From CAZGUG01 sp964625335 (lineage in GTDB: Bacteria; Bacillota; Clostridia; Ch29), in contig CAZVBE010000004.1 in assembly GCA_964625335.1 (NCBI GenBank), positions 1 to 64,000 of the forward strand: a DNA stretch of 64,000 bases. The letters are read 5' to 3'. This document shows, in pieces, positions 8,572 through 17,103 of this stretch. A model generated the notes under the pieces. That model ran no database searches. It was not told the origin of the DNA and saw only the letters and a program-made list of their open reading frames with translations. How positions within the stretch are numbered: position 1 is the stretch's first letter; each line of letters starts with the position of its first letter. Position numbers and translations under genes: made by a program.

Positions 8572-10050
8572 ATGGGAGAATTCAACATATATAAAGACAT
8601 AGCAGAGCGCACCCAGGGAGATATTTATATTGGAATAGTGGGCCCTGTTAGAACAGGGAAATCAACCTTTATTAAAAGGTTTATGGATTTACTTGTACTG
8701 CCTAACATAGATAATCCCTATATCAGGGAAAGGGCTAAGGATGAATTGCCGCAAAGCGGTGCAGGGCGTACCATTTCCACCACCGAGCCCAAATTTGTAC
8801 CCAATGAAGCGGTTGAGATAGTATTGAAGGATAATGCAAGATTCAGGGTCAGACTGGTGGATTGTGTAGGTTATATGGTAAAGGGGGCCATGGGCCATCT
8901 GGAGGATGAAATGCCAAGGATGGTATCTACACCATGGTTTGAAAATAAAATCCCCTTTGAAGAGGCAGCAGAGCTCGGCACACGAAAGGTTATAACAGAC
9001 CATTCAACCATAGGCCTACTGGTTACAACCGACGGTTCCATTACCGAAATACCCAGGCAAAACTATATACAGGCAGAAGAAAGGGTGGTAAGGGAACTAA
9101 AGGGTCTGAACAAACCCTTTGTAATCGTTCTTAACAGTACCCGGCCCGGGTCTGAGGAAACCAGGAATATGGCAGAGGCCCTGGAAGCCAAATACGAGGT
9201 GCCTGTATGTATTGTCGATTGTTTGAACATGTCCATGGACGATGTGCATTTCATCCTTGAAAGGATATTGTTCGAGTTCCCGGTTATGGAAATACATATA
9301 AACCTTCCCCGCTGGATTGACGGTCTGGACCTGGAGCACTGGTTGAGGAAGGATATTATTAATGCTGTGAGAGAAAGCACAGCCGAAGTAAAAAGGATAA
9401 GTGATACCAAGTATATTCCCGGTGCCTTCGAAGAATATGAGTTTGTGCAAATGGCGGAACTGGAAAAGATAAGCCTTGGAGAAGGTATTGCCCGGATTAA
9501 TGTAAAGCCTCAAATCGACCTCTTCTACAGGGTGATAGGGGAGATTTCGGGGTATTCCCTTGCTGGGGAACACCAGCTTCTGGGGTTGGTAGAGCAACTT
9601 TCAGAGGCTAAGAGACAATATGACAGGGTTGCCTCTGCCATAGATGAGGTTTGGGATACCGGTTATGGAGTGGTATCGCCCAGGCTGGATGAACTTATTT
9701 TGGAGGAACCCGAAATATTCAAACAGGGAAGCCGGTTCGGGGTTAAGCTGAAGGCCAGCGCGCCGTCCATTCATATGATCAGGGCAGACATTCAGACCGA
9801 GGTGTCTCCATTGGTGGGCACTGAGAAACAGAGCGAAGAACTGCTCAATTACCTGATTTCCGAATTTGAGAACAACCCGTCCAAACTCTGGGAGTCTAAT
9901 ATTTTTGGCAAGTCGTTGTATGACCTGGTGAGGGAACAGCTGCAGAACAAGCTTCTCAAAATGCCGGAGGATGCCCAGTCTAAGCTCCAGATTACTCTTC
10001 AAAGGATAGTCAATGAAGGAACCGGAGGTTTAATTTGTATTATATTATAA
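8572..10050 (+). CDS. spoIVA: Stage IV sporulation protein A, spore coat morphogenetic ATPase
   Basis: A 492-residue mother-cell protein that polymerises with ATP hydrolysis on the outer forespore membrane to form the basement layer of the coat. The Walker A motif GPVRTGKST lies near residues 24-32. The protein has the normal full length and the conserved hydrophobic C-terminus ending in ICIIL. The ATG follows AAGGAGG by about 11 bases. SpoIVA is tethered by SpoVM, whose gene is also in this window at 41789. It is monocistronic, with terminators on both sides. Confidence 0.97.
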   Translation: MGEFNIYKDIAERTQGDIYIGIVGPVRTGKSTFIKRFMDLLVLPNIDNPYIRERAKDELPQSGAGRTISTTEPKFVPNEAVEIVLKDNARFRVRLVDCVGYMVKGAMGHLEDEMPRMVSTPWFENKIPFEEAAELGTRKVITDHSTIGLLVTTDGSITEIPRQNYIQAEERVVRELKGLNKPFVIVLNSTRPGSEETRNMAEALEAKYEVPVCIVDCLNMSMDDVHFILERILFEFPVMEIHINLPRWIDGLDLEHWLRKDIINAVRESTAEVKRISDTKYIPGAFEEYEFVQMAELEKISLGEGIARINVKPQIDLFYRVIGEISGYSLAGEHQLLGLVEQLSEAKRQYDRVASAIDEVWDTGYGVVSPRLDELILEEPEIFKQGSRFGVKLKASAPSIHMIRADIQTEVSPLVGTEKQSEELLNYLISEFENNPSKLWESNIFGKSLYDLVREQLQNKLLKMPEDAQSKLQITLQRIVNEGTGGLICIIL

Positions 10051-10056
10051 AGGATC

Positions 10057-10083
10057 GGGACCTTCAAAGGGTCCTGTTTTGTT
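10057..10083 (+). terminator. Weak hairpin terminator after spoIVA
   Basis: The five-base stem GGACC / GGTCC (10058-10062 and 10070-10074) is followed by TGTTTTG. A stronger bidirectional hairpin lies 25 bases further on. Confidence 0.5.
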
Positions 10084-10097
10084 TGTTACATATAAAA

Positions 10098-10135
10098 CAG
10101 AAGGGTTCTCCTGTCGGAGAACCCTTCTGTTTGCA
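10098..10135. terminator. Bidirectional terminator between spoIVA and the panB operon
   Basis: The perfect stem AGAAGGGTTCTCC (10099-10111) pairs with GGAGAACCCTTCT (10116-10128) over a four-base loop. T-rich sequence lies on either side in the respective orientations. It serves the converging spoIVA and minus-strand transcripts. Confidence 0.85.
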
Positions 10136-10154
10136 GAAAAGACCATATCCCTGT

Positions 10155-11417
10155 TTATCTGCGGTGAAGCCTGGGTGCACCGATAAATGAAAGGCCGGCC
10201 TGGGTAAGGGCCTTTGCGGTTCTGTTTACGGCATTGTGCTTTTCAAGGTAATTCTTCAGCAGTTTATCCATTTCTCCCGAGGCTTCTATTTCCTGCTTTG
10301 GACGGAAGTAATCCAGTATGTCTGACGGATGGTCCAAAGTTACTTCTATTTCCGGGTCTCCACCTTCGTGCTTTGCCGAGATGTTTGGCACGTGGCGGGC
10401 TACCTCAATGAGTTCGTCACGCCGGTTGTATGGCTGGCGTACAATACTCTTATAGGTTTCGGTTATATGATGCTCAATCCTGACATTGCTTTCCAGTCCA
10501 AGTCTGCTTCTTATCTGGGAACTGAATGCAATGGTATTATTGTTTACCGAATTGCTAAGGTTGAATCCCGATAGGGGCGTAGACCCGTCCTCCCTTGCAA
10601 GCATACGTCCCATAAGCAGTGTCCACAGCACTGAATATGGATTATCGTTGCCCATAAAAACAGATATCTTGAATCTTACGTCAATACCCAGTTTGTACAG
10701 GATATACCCTAGGAATACGGTTCCCGGATTGGTATTCAATACCTCGTCTATGCCGTAGTTTGTATAGTAATAAAGGTATTCGTCAACCCACGCAAGGGGA
10801 TAATCGTTTGGCTGACCGATGCCGCCGAAGTAGCCTGTGATGGTATCCGGACCGTTAAGGTGCACGTTTGACCCGTCGGTGCCTTTGGTGTCCAGGGTTT
10901 CCACATAGCTGGCCCCTATAATCTGCATAGCGGCAGCCACCGCGAGGGTATCGCCATTGTCGTTTTCCTGCTCCTTCATACACCGGACACGGATGTATCT
11001 TCCGGGCATTATTTCTTTTTTGTCTATTGCCTGCTTTGCCTCTTCGATAAACCATGGGAAAAACTGCATGGCGCTTATCTCAAGGGTAACAGCTCTGCCT
11101 TCGTCAAAGGACATTGTGCCATACTTATCTCCTAGAATTCCCTTTTTATATTCCGAAACCGTGGTAAAGGCGCCTTTGTCCCTTACCGATATCAGCCATT
11201 CAAGGTCTTTTACATAGGGGGAATCCTGGTTTCGCAGGCGGCTCATGATATTGGGCAGCTGTCTTGCTTCCCTGGCACGGGCGTTTATCTCTTCGGGGGT
11301 ACCATACTTCTCAACAATCCTGAGAACGTTCCTTATAAGCTGGTTTTCAGGATCTGTAATAAAACTGTTGATGTCGTCAATAACACAAGGGCTTATGGAT
11401 AAACAGTCCTTATACAT
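10155..11417 (-). CDS. Conserved protein of unknown function downstream of panB
   Basis: A 420-residue soluble protein with no signal peptide or membrane segment. I do not recognise a family. It has an N-terminal charged helical part (about residues 1-120), then a region rich in motif-like segments such as LDTKGTDGSNVHLNGPD, GGIGQPNDYPLAW and GFNLSNSVNNNTI, which look like an enzyme active-site scaffold, perhaps a barrel. It follows panB by 40 bases on the same strand, with a good ribosome site (AGGAGG) before its ATG, so the two are probably co-transcribed. That suggests, but does not prove, a role in metabolism of ketopantoate or a related hydroxymethylated keto acid. Confidence 0.75.
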   Translation of the reverse strand: MYKDCLSISPCVIDDINSFITDPENQLIRNVLRIVEKYGTPEEINARAREARQLPNIMSRLRNQDSPYVKDLEWLISVRDKGAFTTVSEYKKGILGDKYGTMSFDEGRAVTLEISAMQFFPWFIEEAKQAIDKKEIMPGRYIRVRCMKEQENDNGDTLAVAAAMQIIGASYVETLDTKGTDGSNVHLNGPDTITGYFGGIGQPNDYPLAWVDEYLYYYTNYGIDEVLNTNPGTVFLGYILYKLGIDVRFKISVFMGNDNPYSVLWTLLMGRMLAREDGSTPLSGFNLSNSVNNNTIAFSSQIRSRLGLESNVRIEHHITETYKSIVRQPYNRRDELIEVARHVPNISAKHEGGDPEIEVTLDHPSDILDYFRPKQEIEASGEMDKLLKNYLEKHNAVNRTAKALTQAGLSFIGAPRLHRR

Positions 11418-11457
11418 GCAACATCCTCCTTATCATTTTTTTTCATCCAGTCCCGGT

Positions 11458-12306
11458 TTATTTAAACTCTTCAAACAGCCGCTCAAAATCTTCTATGCTG
11501 TCTTTGATATGATACACATGGTCGTCGGTGGGGAACTTTCCGGTTTTGACTTCGTTTATATACTCCTTAAAGGCATTTGTTTCAATTTCGGCTACATTGG
11601 TATACTGTTTGACAAATTTGGGCGTGAACGCCTGGAACAGACCCAGCATATCACCGCATATAAGCAGCTGCCCGTCACAGGGCCCTGCACCTATTGAGTA
11701 AACGGGGATGTCAAGTTTTTGCTGTATGAATGCAGTCAGTTCAGGCGGTACCGCCTCCAGCAGTATGGAATAGGCTCCCGCCTCCTGGACAGCAAGGGCA
11801 TCCCTGATAAGTTCTCTGGCGCTGGCCACATCTCTGCCCTGGGCCTTGAAGCCTCCAAGCTGTCCGGAGCTCTGCGGTGTCAGCCCTATGTGCCCCATTA
11901 CAACCATTCCCGCAGCGGTTATTGCCTCGATGCGGCTGGCAACCCTTCTGCCGCCTTCCAGTTTAATACAGTCCATGTCAGCCTCTTTGAGGAAACGGCC
12001 TGCATTTTCCACAGCCTGCTCATCGGATTTCTGGTAAGACATAAAGGGCATATCACCAATAATCCAGGTGTTGGGTGCGCCCCTCCTGACCGCCTGGCAG
12101 TGGGAAATACAATCTTCCATTGTCACAGGAATGGTGCTGTTGTAGCCAAGAACCACCATACCAAGGGAATCTCCGACCAAAATCATGTCCATGCCCGCCT
12201 GCTCCGCAAAGGAAGCCATGGGAAAGTCATAGGCCGTTATCCATGCTACCTGTTCTCCGTTCTTTTTCATCTTAATAAAATCAAGAATACTTTTCTTTTT
12301 CGCCAT
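11458..12306 (-). CDS. panB: 3-methyl-2-oxobutanoate hydroxymethyltransferase (ketopantoate hydroxymethyltransferase)
   Basis: A 282-residue enzyme that transfers a hydroxymethyl group from methylene-tetrahydrofolate to 2-oxoisovalerate, giving ketopantoate for pantothenate synthesis. Family motifs are intact: the metal-binding Asp in VGDSLGMV and GDMPF, the Glu in KLEGG and the catalytic Glu in LLEAVP. The start at 12306 has GGAGGATC directly upstream; a longer in-frame start at 12351 lacks a ribosome site. The usual partners panC and panD are not beside it. It is instead paired with the unknown 420-residue protein. Confidence 0.94.
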   Translation of the reverse strand: MAKKKSILDFIKMKKNGEQVAWITAYDFPMASFAEQAGMDMILVGDSLGMVVLGYNSTIPVTMEDCISHCQAVRRGAPNTWIIGDMPFMSYQKSDEQAVENAGRFLKEADMDCIKLEGGRRVASRIEAITAAGMVVMGHIGLTPQSSGQLGGFKAQGRDVASARELIRDALAVQEAGAYSILLEAVPPELTAFIQQKLDIPVYSIGAGPCDGQLLICGDMLGLFQAFTPKFVKQYTNVAEIETNAFKEYINEVKTGKFPTDDHVYHIKDSIEDFERLFEEFK

Positions 12307-12481
12307 TACGATCCTCCTTCGAATTTTTGGTAATGTTTGATTTGCACGCAATCTTTATGTAGTATAATAACTTCTACAAAAATATATTTATTCCTATCTT
12401 ATCCAGAATATTTCTTAAATATTTCCATTGGCAGCGCCGAAGGCCGACGTATAGGGCAGCGGGTGAAACATAAAAAACCAG

Positions 12482-12510
12482 TTGAATTGGCGCAAGAAAT
12501 ATGTTATATT
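12482..12510 (+). promoter_or_regulatory. Sigma-A promoter of tRNA-Pro
   Basis: TTGAAT (12482-12487), a 17-base spacer and TATATT (12505-12510) place transcription about 13 bases before the tRNA 5-prime end. Confidence 0.75.
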
Positions 12511-12529
12511 AATATACGCCGCAAAACAT

Positions 12530-12606
<77 letters not shown>

Positions 12607-12621
12607 GATAAGAAACGCTGA

Positions 12622-12656
12622 AGGCCGCTTGCCCGTAAGGGTAGGCGGCTTTTTAC
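12622..12656 (+). terminator. Terminator after tRNA-Pro
   Basis: The stem GGCCGCTTGCCC pairs, with minor mismatches, with GGGTAGGCGGC around loop GTAA and is followed by five T residues. Confidence 0.85.
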
Positions 12657-12937
12657 ATGTACGCAATATGGGCGTTTGTGAATTGGTAACTACTCATGGT
12701 GAGTAGAATTGCAGAAAGTTTCTGACGGTAAGACACAGGTAAGACACACGGTAGACCACAAACTCAAATCATGTTTGCGGCTTTTTTCAGTTCTTCGAGG
12801 TAAGCTTGAGTGTATATTTTTCCCTAAATAGAAAATTGTCGAAATATATACCTATTATTAGAAATAAAATAGCAGGAATTTTGCAAATAATAGCCAATTA
12901 ATATATCTACCACTAATTTTTCTAGGGGGGATGATTT
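12657..12937. other. Intergenic stretch with no recognised feature
   Basis: This AT-rich stretch follows the tRNA terminator. Only the ribosome site AGGGGGG at 12924-12930, serving the next gene, could be identified. No coding frame with a ribosome site, hairpin terminator or clear promoter was seen. Confidence 0.5.
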
Positions 12938-13171
12938 TTGGATGAGTATGCACAAAAAGAAGGGAATTCCAGATCAAAAACAGAGCAGGTATTGAATAGT
13001 ATAGATAAAAAAATAAAGAATAACCAACTGTTAAGAGAGGTCTATGAAAGGAAGCAGGGGGACTATAACGACCTGATAGAAAAATTTGGGGGCGAAAAAG
13101 TATTGATGGCTGTTGAGCTTGTAGAAAGCTACAGGCTGCTCATAGAAATCAACAAAAGCTGCGGGCTGTAA
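12938..13171 (+). CDS. Small soluble protein of unknown function (77 residues, TTG start)
   Basis: A 77-residue charged, mostly helical protein rich in Lys, Glu and Asn, with a possible coiled-coil segment near residues 15-50 and no membrane segment. I do not recognise it. The start is TTG at 12938, preceded seven bases earlier by the strong ribosome site AGGGGGG; no ATG lies upstream in frame. A terminator-like hairpin follows, so it looks like an independent transcription unit between the tRNA and the HlyD-yggS-sepF operon. The ribosome site and terminator support a real gene. Confidence 0.6.
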   Translation: MDEYAQKEGNSRSKTEQVLNSIDKKIKNNQLLREVYERKQGDYNDLIEKFGGEKVLMAVELVESYRLLIEINKSCGL

Positions 13172-13224
13172 AGAGGCCTATTGTTAATCCAACCGCTCCA
13201 GGGATAAAATAATAATAAATTACG

Positions 13225-13277
13225 GGAAACTTCCATAGGGGATGAAAGCGCCCTGTTGCTGGAAGTTTTCGTTTTGT
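13225..13277 (+). terminator. Long hairpin, probable terminator of the 77-residue gene
   Basis: GGAAACTTCCA (13225-13235) pairs with TGGAAGTTTTC (13260-13270), with one G-U pair. The 24-base loop holds an inner AGGG/CCCT pairing, and GTTTTG follows. Confidence 0.6.
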
Positions 13278-13363
13278 AGACGGTTAAATCGCATAAAAGT
13301 GAGAAGGAAAATGCAGGTATGCGAAGAATAGTATAAGGATAGTTTAATATAGTGGGTGACAAT

Positions 13364-14545
13364 ATGGAAAAACCAACTAAAATGAAAAACAAAAAAGGCT
13401 ACATAAGAATAATATTACTTGCTGCACTGCTTATGATATCAGTAAGGGCCATTGCGGGAATAAGAAGCAATGCATTGGAAACAGCCCTGGTCGAGCATGG
13501 CAGTATAAGCATATACGAAAAAGTAAGCGGAATTGTGGTACGGGAAGAGAGGATTATAAAAGCAGCCATTTCAGGCTATGTTACATATATAGCCAAAGAG
13601 AACATTCGCGTCCCGGTTAATGAAAAGCTGTTGGAAATAAAGAGTGACAGGATAGATGCGAGTTTAACAGAAGAATATAATGAAATTAATAAAAGACTGC
13701 AGGCTCTGGAACAAATGGATAATTCAATCCAGGCAGCGGTGGACGATGATACAATTAACACGAGCCTGTCCAGCATAGGCCTTTTAATAGACCGGGGCGA
13801 TCTGGCAGCCGTATATCAGGAAAAAGAGAGACTTAACCGGGAAATAAGCTACAGTATTGCGGCCAATACCACCCAGGCCGAAAGGGAAGAACTGATCAGG
13901 GAAAAAGAAAGGCTGGACCAAATGATAGAAGGGGGAATAAAGGATGAGCTTTCCCCTTTTTCAGGCGTACCCGTCTATTCACTGGATGGATATGAAGAGA
14001 TTTTTTATCCGGGAAATATGCAGGAGATAATACCTTCCAAGGTTCAGCCCGAAAGTGCAAAAAAAATAGACCTGACAAAGGAATTAACGGCAGGGGAGCC
14101 GGTGCTCAAAATTGTAGATAACCATGTATGGTATCTTGTCTGTGACGTGAGCGAAGAATTTGGAGAAGGACTGAAACAAAATTCCAGCATATCCCTTGAG
14201 GTTTTGGACGGCAGCTCTTATACAACAGGGGCAAGGGTCAACAGTATACACCAGCAGGAGGGCGGTTACAAAGTGATATTTGAATCGGGGGACTTTTTCC
14301 CCGGACTGTACGAAAAAAGAGTTGTTGATTTGAATGTAATAAAGGAAAAGCACAGTGGATATCTGATACCTCTCATTGCGTTGATTGAAAAGGACGGAGA
14401 GTACGAGGTAGAGGTTGTGGAAGCAGAAAAAATCATAAACAAAAAGGTAATAATCAAGGGTGAGGACGGGATTAACGCAGTGGTTGAGAGCGCAGATGCG
14501 GGCCCAGAGCTTAAGGTATACGACATGGTTATACTTAGAAACTGA
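13364..14545 (+). CDS. HlyD-like membrane-fusion protein, first gene of the yggS-sepF cluster
   Basis: A 393-residue protein with one N-terminal membrane helix (about residues 10-28), a beta/lipoyl-like segment, a coiled-coil region (about 95-190) and a C-terminal beta-barrel-like region. This is the layout of HlyD/RND-type adaptor proteins. No transporter gene is adjacent. Clostridia often carry such a gene just upstream of yggS-sepF, which suggests an envelope or division role rather than export; that role is inferred. The start at 13364 follows GTGGGTGA; a GTG at 13352 is an alternative. It lies 16 bases before yggS. Confidence 0.78.
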   Translation: MEKPTKMKNKKGYIRIILLAALLMISVRAIAGIRSNALETALVEHGSISIYEKVSGIVVREERIIKAAISGYVTYIAKENIRVPVNEKLLEIKSDRIDASLTEEYNEINKRLQALEQMDNSIQAAVDDDTINTSLSSIGLLIDRGDLAAVYQEKERLNREISYSIAANTTQAEREELIREKERLDQMIEGGIKDELSPFSGVPVYSLDGYEEIFYPGNMQEIIPSKVQPESAKKIDLTKELTAGEPVLKIVDNHVWYLVCDVSEEFGEGLKQNSSISLEVLDGSSYTTGARVNSIHQQEGGYKVIFESGDFFPGLYEKRVVDLNVIKEKHSGYLIPLIALIEKDGEYEVEVVEAEKIINKKVIIKGEDGINAVVESADAGPELKVYDMVILRN

Positions 14546-14561
14546 CTGGGAGGAATAAAAG

Positions 14562-15254
14562 ATGGATATCCGGCACAATTTGGAACTGATAACAGACAGA
14601 ATGGAGGAGGCTGCATCAATCTCCGGAAGAAGAGGGAAGGATATTAAACTTGTAGCCGTCACCAAAACCGTAGATACAGAGAGAATCAAGGAAGCTGCGG
14701 CATTAGGCATTACCTGTATAGGTGAGAACAGGGTCCAGGAAATTTCAAGGAAATATGATGAATTAAAGGAGTGTCCCCTGGAGTGGCATATGATAGGGCA
14801 TTTACAGAGAAACAAGGTAAAATATATAATAGATAAGGTGGCATTAATCCATTCGGTAGATACAGTTGCACTGGCAGAGGAAATTAACAAGAGAGCTCTG
14901 CAGACAAACAGAAAGGCAGACGTTTTGCTGCAGATAAATGTTTCGGGGGAGGATAGCAAATTCGGGCTCTGTGCCGGCCATATTAAGCGGTTTATTGAAC
15001 AGACGGAAGGTTTTCAGAATATACATATCAGAGGTTTGATGACTATAGCTCCCTATACAGACAACCCTGAAGAGGCAAGGCCTGTATTTTCGAAGCTCAG
15101 GGAGATATTCGAAAAGGTAAGGGCAGAAAAGTACCAGGGTGTGGATATGGATTACCTGTCAATGGGCATGACGGGAGATTACTCTGTAGCTATAGAGGAA
15201 GGGGCAAATATCGTCAGGATTGGAACAGGAATATTTGGCAGTCGAAGGTTGTAG
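14562..15254 (+). CDS. Pyridoxal phosphate homeostasis protein (YggS/PLPBP family)
   Basis: A 230-residue cytoplasmic PLP-binding protein with a fold-type III alanine-racemase-like barrel. The PLP lysine lies in VAVTKTVD near residue 35, and IGENRVQE, HMIGHLQRNK and SMGMTGDY are family signatures. Members keep free PLP and amino acid pools balanced. It sits upstream of sepF, as YlmE does in Bacillus. The ATG follows GGGAGG. The assignment is firm, but no enzymatic activity is known for the family. Confidence 0.95.
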   Translation: MDIRHNLELITDRMEEAASISGRRGKDIKLVAVTKTVDTERIKEAAALGITCIGENRVQEISRKYDELKECPLEWHMIGHLQRNKVKYIIDKVALIHSVDTVALAEEINKRALQTNRKADVLLQINVSGEDSKFGLCAGHIKRFIEQTEGFQNIHIRGLMTIAPYTDNPEEARPVFSKLREIFEKVRAEKYQGVDMDYLSMGMTGDYSVAIEEGANIVRIGTGIFGSRRL

Positions 15255-15270
15255 CGAGGAGGAATAACAA

Positions 15271-15693
15271 ATGGCAAAGGGTTTATGGGACAAAATACTG
15301 GGGTATATGGGATTAGCAGAGACGGAGGATGAAGACAAACCGGAGGAAATAGAAAACGCATACGCTGTTCCTAAAAGAAAGGGCAAGGTTTTGGATATTA
15401 GAACTGCATCACAGGTCAAAATGGTAATTTATCAGCCTACCACCTTTGACCAGACCTCAGAAATATGCGATAATTTAAAGAGCAGGAAGCCGGTAATTAT
15501 AAACCTTCAAAAATTAGAAAACGAAGTAGCTCAGAGGATACTGGACTTTTTGAGTGGAGCGGTATACGCACTGGACGGAAATTTGTATAAAATATCCGGA
15601 GGCATATTTGTTGTTGCGCCCAGCAATGTGGATATTTCTGAGCATCTGAAGGATGAATTAAAGGATAAAATGATATTCAAACGGCAAAAATAG
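15271..15693 (+). CDS. sepF: Cell division protein SepF
   Basis: A 140-residue protein. An N-terminal amphipathic membrane-binding segment is followed by an acidic linker (about residues 15-30) and a C-terminal domain (about 50-135) that polymerises and binds the FtsZ tail. SepF tethers and bundles FtsZ filaments at midcell. The segment KPVIINLQKLE is typical. The gene lies 16 bases after yggS with ribosome site GAGGAGG. Confidence 0.95.
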   Translation: MAKGLWDKILGYMGLAETEDEDKPEEIENAYAVPKRKGKVLDIRTASQVKMVIYQPTTFDQTSEICDNLKSRKPVIINLQKLENEVAQRILDFLSGAVYALDGNLYKISGGIFVVAPSNVDISEHLKDELKDKMIFKRQK

Positions 15694-15729
15694 GCATGGT
15701 TGGAAGGATTCTTGAAGAGGAGGTCAGCA

Positions 15730-16020
15730 ATGGGACAGCTTAATTGGGTGCTTAAAATTTCTTTAAGGTATTTTTTTAGTATTATAGAACTTTTAATTTT
15801 TATAAGGATAATCCTTTCCTGGATTAGTCCGGGACATGGGAATCCTATTACAAGGGCCATTTTTGGTTTAACTGAGCCAATTCTGTCGCCTTTCAGAAAA
15901 ATTTTAGAGAAAAGCTCTTTTAGTACGGGTATGTTTGACTTTTCCCCAATAATTGCAATACTTTTTATCAGGCTTATTGCACAGCCTTTGGCATATTACA
16001 TTGTAAATCTTTTGTTCTAA
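15730..16020 (+). CDS. YggT family membrane protein
   Basis: A 96-residue protein with two hydrophobic helices (about residues 8-30 and 70-95) around a conserved loop with SWISPGHGNPI and LTEPILSPFR. The family lies in division clusters and is linked to osmotic tolerance and membrane organisation; its activity is unknown. The start at 15730 has AGGAGGT directly upstream; an upstream TTG at 15700 is less likely. In most Clostridia ylmH follows, whereas here a tandem repeat lies between this gene and divIVA. Confidence 0.9.
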   Translation: MGQLNWVLKISLRYFFSIIELLIFIRIILSWISPGHGNPITRAIFGLTEPILSPFRKILEKSSFSTGMFDFSPIIAILFIRLIAQPLAYYIVNLLF

Positions 16021-16025
16021 GGAAT

Positions 16026-16266
16026 GGGGACACACCGCAGCTAATAAGGTCAGGGGACACACCTTTATAGCTGGTATTCCTTAATGGCCAAGGAATGTCC
16101 CCATTAGAATTCCTTTTTACGGAATGTCCCCGATTGATAGACTTCGAGGTCAGGGGACACACCGCAGCTAATAAGGTCAGGGGACACACCTTTATAGCTG
16201 GTATTCCTTAATGGCCAAGGAATGTCCCCATTAGAATTCCTTTTTACGGAATGTCCCCGATTGATA
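16026..16266. repeat. Tandem duplication of a 114-bp REP-like element
   Basis: Two identical 114-base copies (16026-16139 and 16153-16266) are separated by 13 bases, a period of 127. Each contains GGGGACACACC-type and GGAATGTCCCC-type segments and an internal second copy of GGTCAGGGGACACACC. Diverged pieces occur at 42148-42165 and, inverted, at 52351-52391. The form resembles REP-type dispersed repeats that RAYT transposases mobilise. No open frame was found inside. Confidence 0.9.
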
Positions 16267-16303
16267 AGCTTTGGGGCTATTAAAAATTCGTGGAGGTGAA
16301 ATT

Positions 16304-16762
16304 ATGATAACTCCCCTCGAAATACAGAATAAACAGTTTGGGAAGAAGATCAGAGGGTATGATGAAAACGAGGTGGATGAGTTTCTCGATAGGTTAACAG
16401 AGGATTATGAAGCCCTTTACAGGGAGAATGCAAACCTGAAGGACAGGATAAATATACTCGAAGATAAGCTCAAACACTATTCCGGTATGGAAGCCTCGCT
16501 GCAAAATGCACTTATACTTGCACAGAGTACTGCTGATGAAGCCACCAAAAATGCCCAGGAAAAGGGTGGATTGATTATTACGCAGGCTGAAGAGGAAGCC
16601 CGAAGAATAATTGAAAGGGCAAATGAAAAGATTATGCATATAGAGGAGCAGTATCAGGAAGCTAAAAAGCAAATGTACATATTCAGAACAAGGTTTAAAA
16701 CCTTATTGGAAGCACAGCTTGAAACGGTGGTAACCCTCTGTGGGCAGCTGGATGAGGAATAA
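16304..16762 (+). CDS. divIVA: Septum site-determining protein DivIVA
   Basis: A 152-residue coiled-coil protein. The N-terminal lipid-binding domain has the family signature TPLEIQNKQFGKKIRGYDENEVDEF near residues 3-27, followed by coiled coil to about residue 130. It marks curved membrane at septa and poles and recruits division and sporulation proteins. The start is ATG at 16304, after GGAGGTGAAATT. It is the last gene of the sepF cluster. ileS follows with its own promoter. Confidence 0.94.
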   Translation: MITPLEIQNKQFGKKIRGYDENEVDEFLDRLTEDYEALYRENANLKDRINILEDKLKHYSGMEASLQNALILAQSTADEATKNAQEKGGLIITQAEEEARRIIERANEKIMHIEEQYQEAKKQMYIFRTRFKTLLEAQLETVVTLCGQLDEE

Positions 16763-16780
16763 ATTTATTGGAAGCTGCAA

Positions 16781-16809
16781 TTGACTAATAATACGGTTTA
16801 TATTATAAT
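16781..16809 (+). promoter_or_regulatory. Sigma-A promoter of the ileS T-box transcript
   Basis: TTGACT (16781-16786), a 17-base spacer and TATAAT (16804-16809). The predicted start point is near 16816, at the beginning of the T-box leader. Confidence 0.85.
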
Positions 16810-16815
16810 TCTATC

Positions 16816-17052
16816 AATACAATTATGGATATGCGATGAATGAGAAGAGTAGCCGTCAACTGTTGACAGAGAGCCGTATAAATGGTGCGATACGGCAGCG
16901 GGTAACGGTGAAAATCCCTCGGGAGCAGCAGGCAGAAATTTTAGTAAGCCGAGCCGGGTATACCCGTTACAGTATAGCTTAAAGTGGGTAATACAGCCAA
17001 TCAGGGTGGTACCGCGGGTAATTCTCGTCCCTTTCATGCAAAGGGATTTTTT
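16816..17052 (+). promoter_or_regulatory. T-box leader regulating ileS (isoleucine specifier)
   Basis: The leader has stem I landmarks (GAGAAGAGTAG, CAGAGAGCCG and an apical ATGGTGCGA loop), a candidate specifier ATC at 16914-16916 in GAAAATCCC, and the invariant T-box sequence AGGGTGGTACCGCGG at 17003-17017. A terminator follows, TCCCTTT pairing with AAAGGGA (17028-17046) with a T run. Uncharged tRNA-Ile is expected to bind and stabilise the antiterminator, allowing ileS transcription. Confidence 0.93.
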
Positions 17053-17103
17053 AATTGTCTGAAAGACAGAGGTTTGAACAATAAAACGACAGGAGTGGTA
17101 ATA

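Noticed and set aside
14084..14959. A 291-codon minus-strand frame opposite the HlyD-like and yggS genes
   Set aside because: It has no family match or ribosome site and lies wholly opposite two well-supported genes.
16026..16266. The tandem repeat as a CRISPR array
   Set aside because: There are only two 114-base copies with a 13-base gap. There is no series of short repeats with unique spacers and no cas gene nearby.
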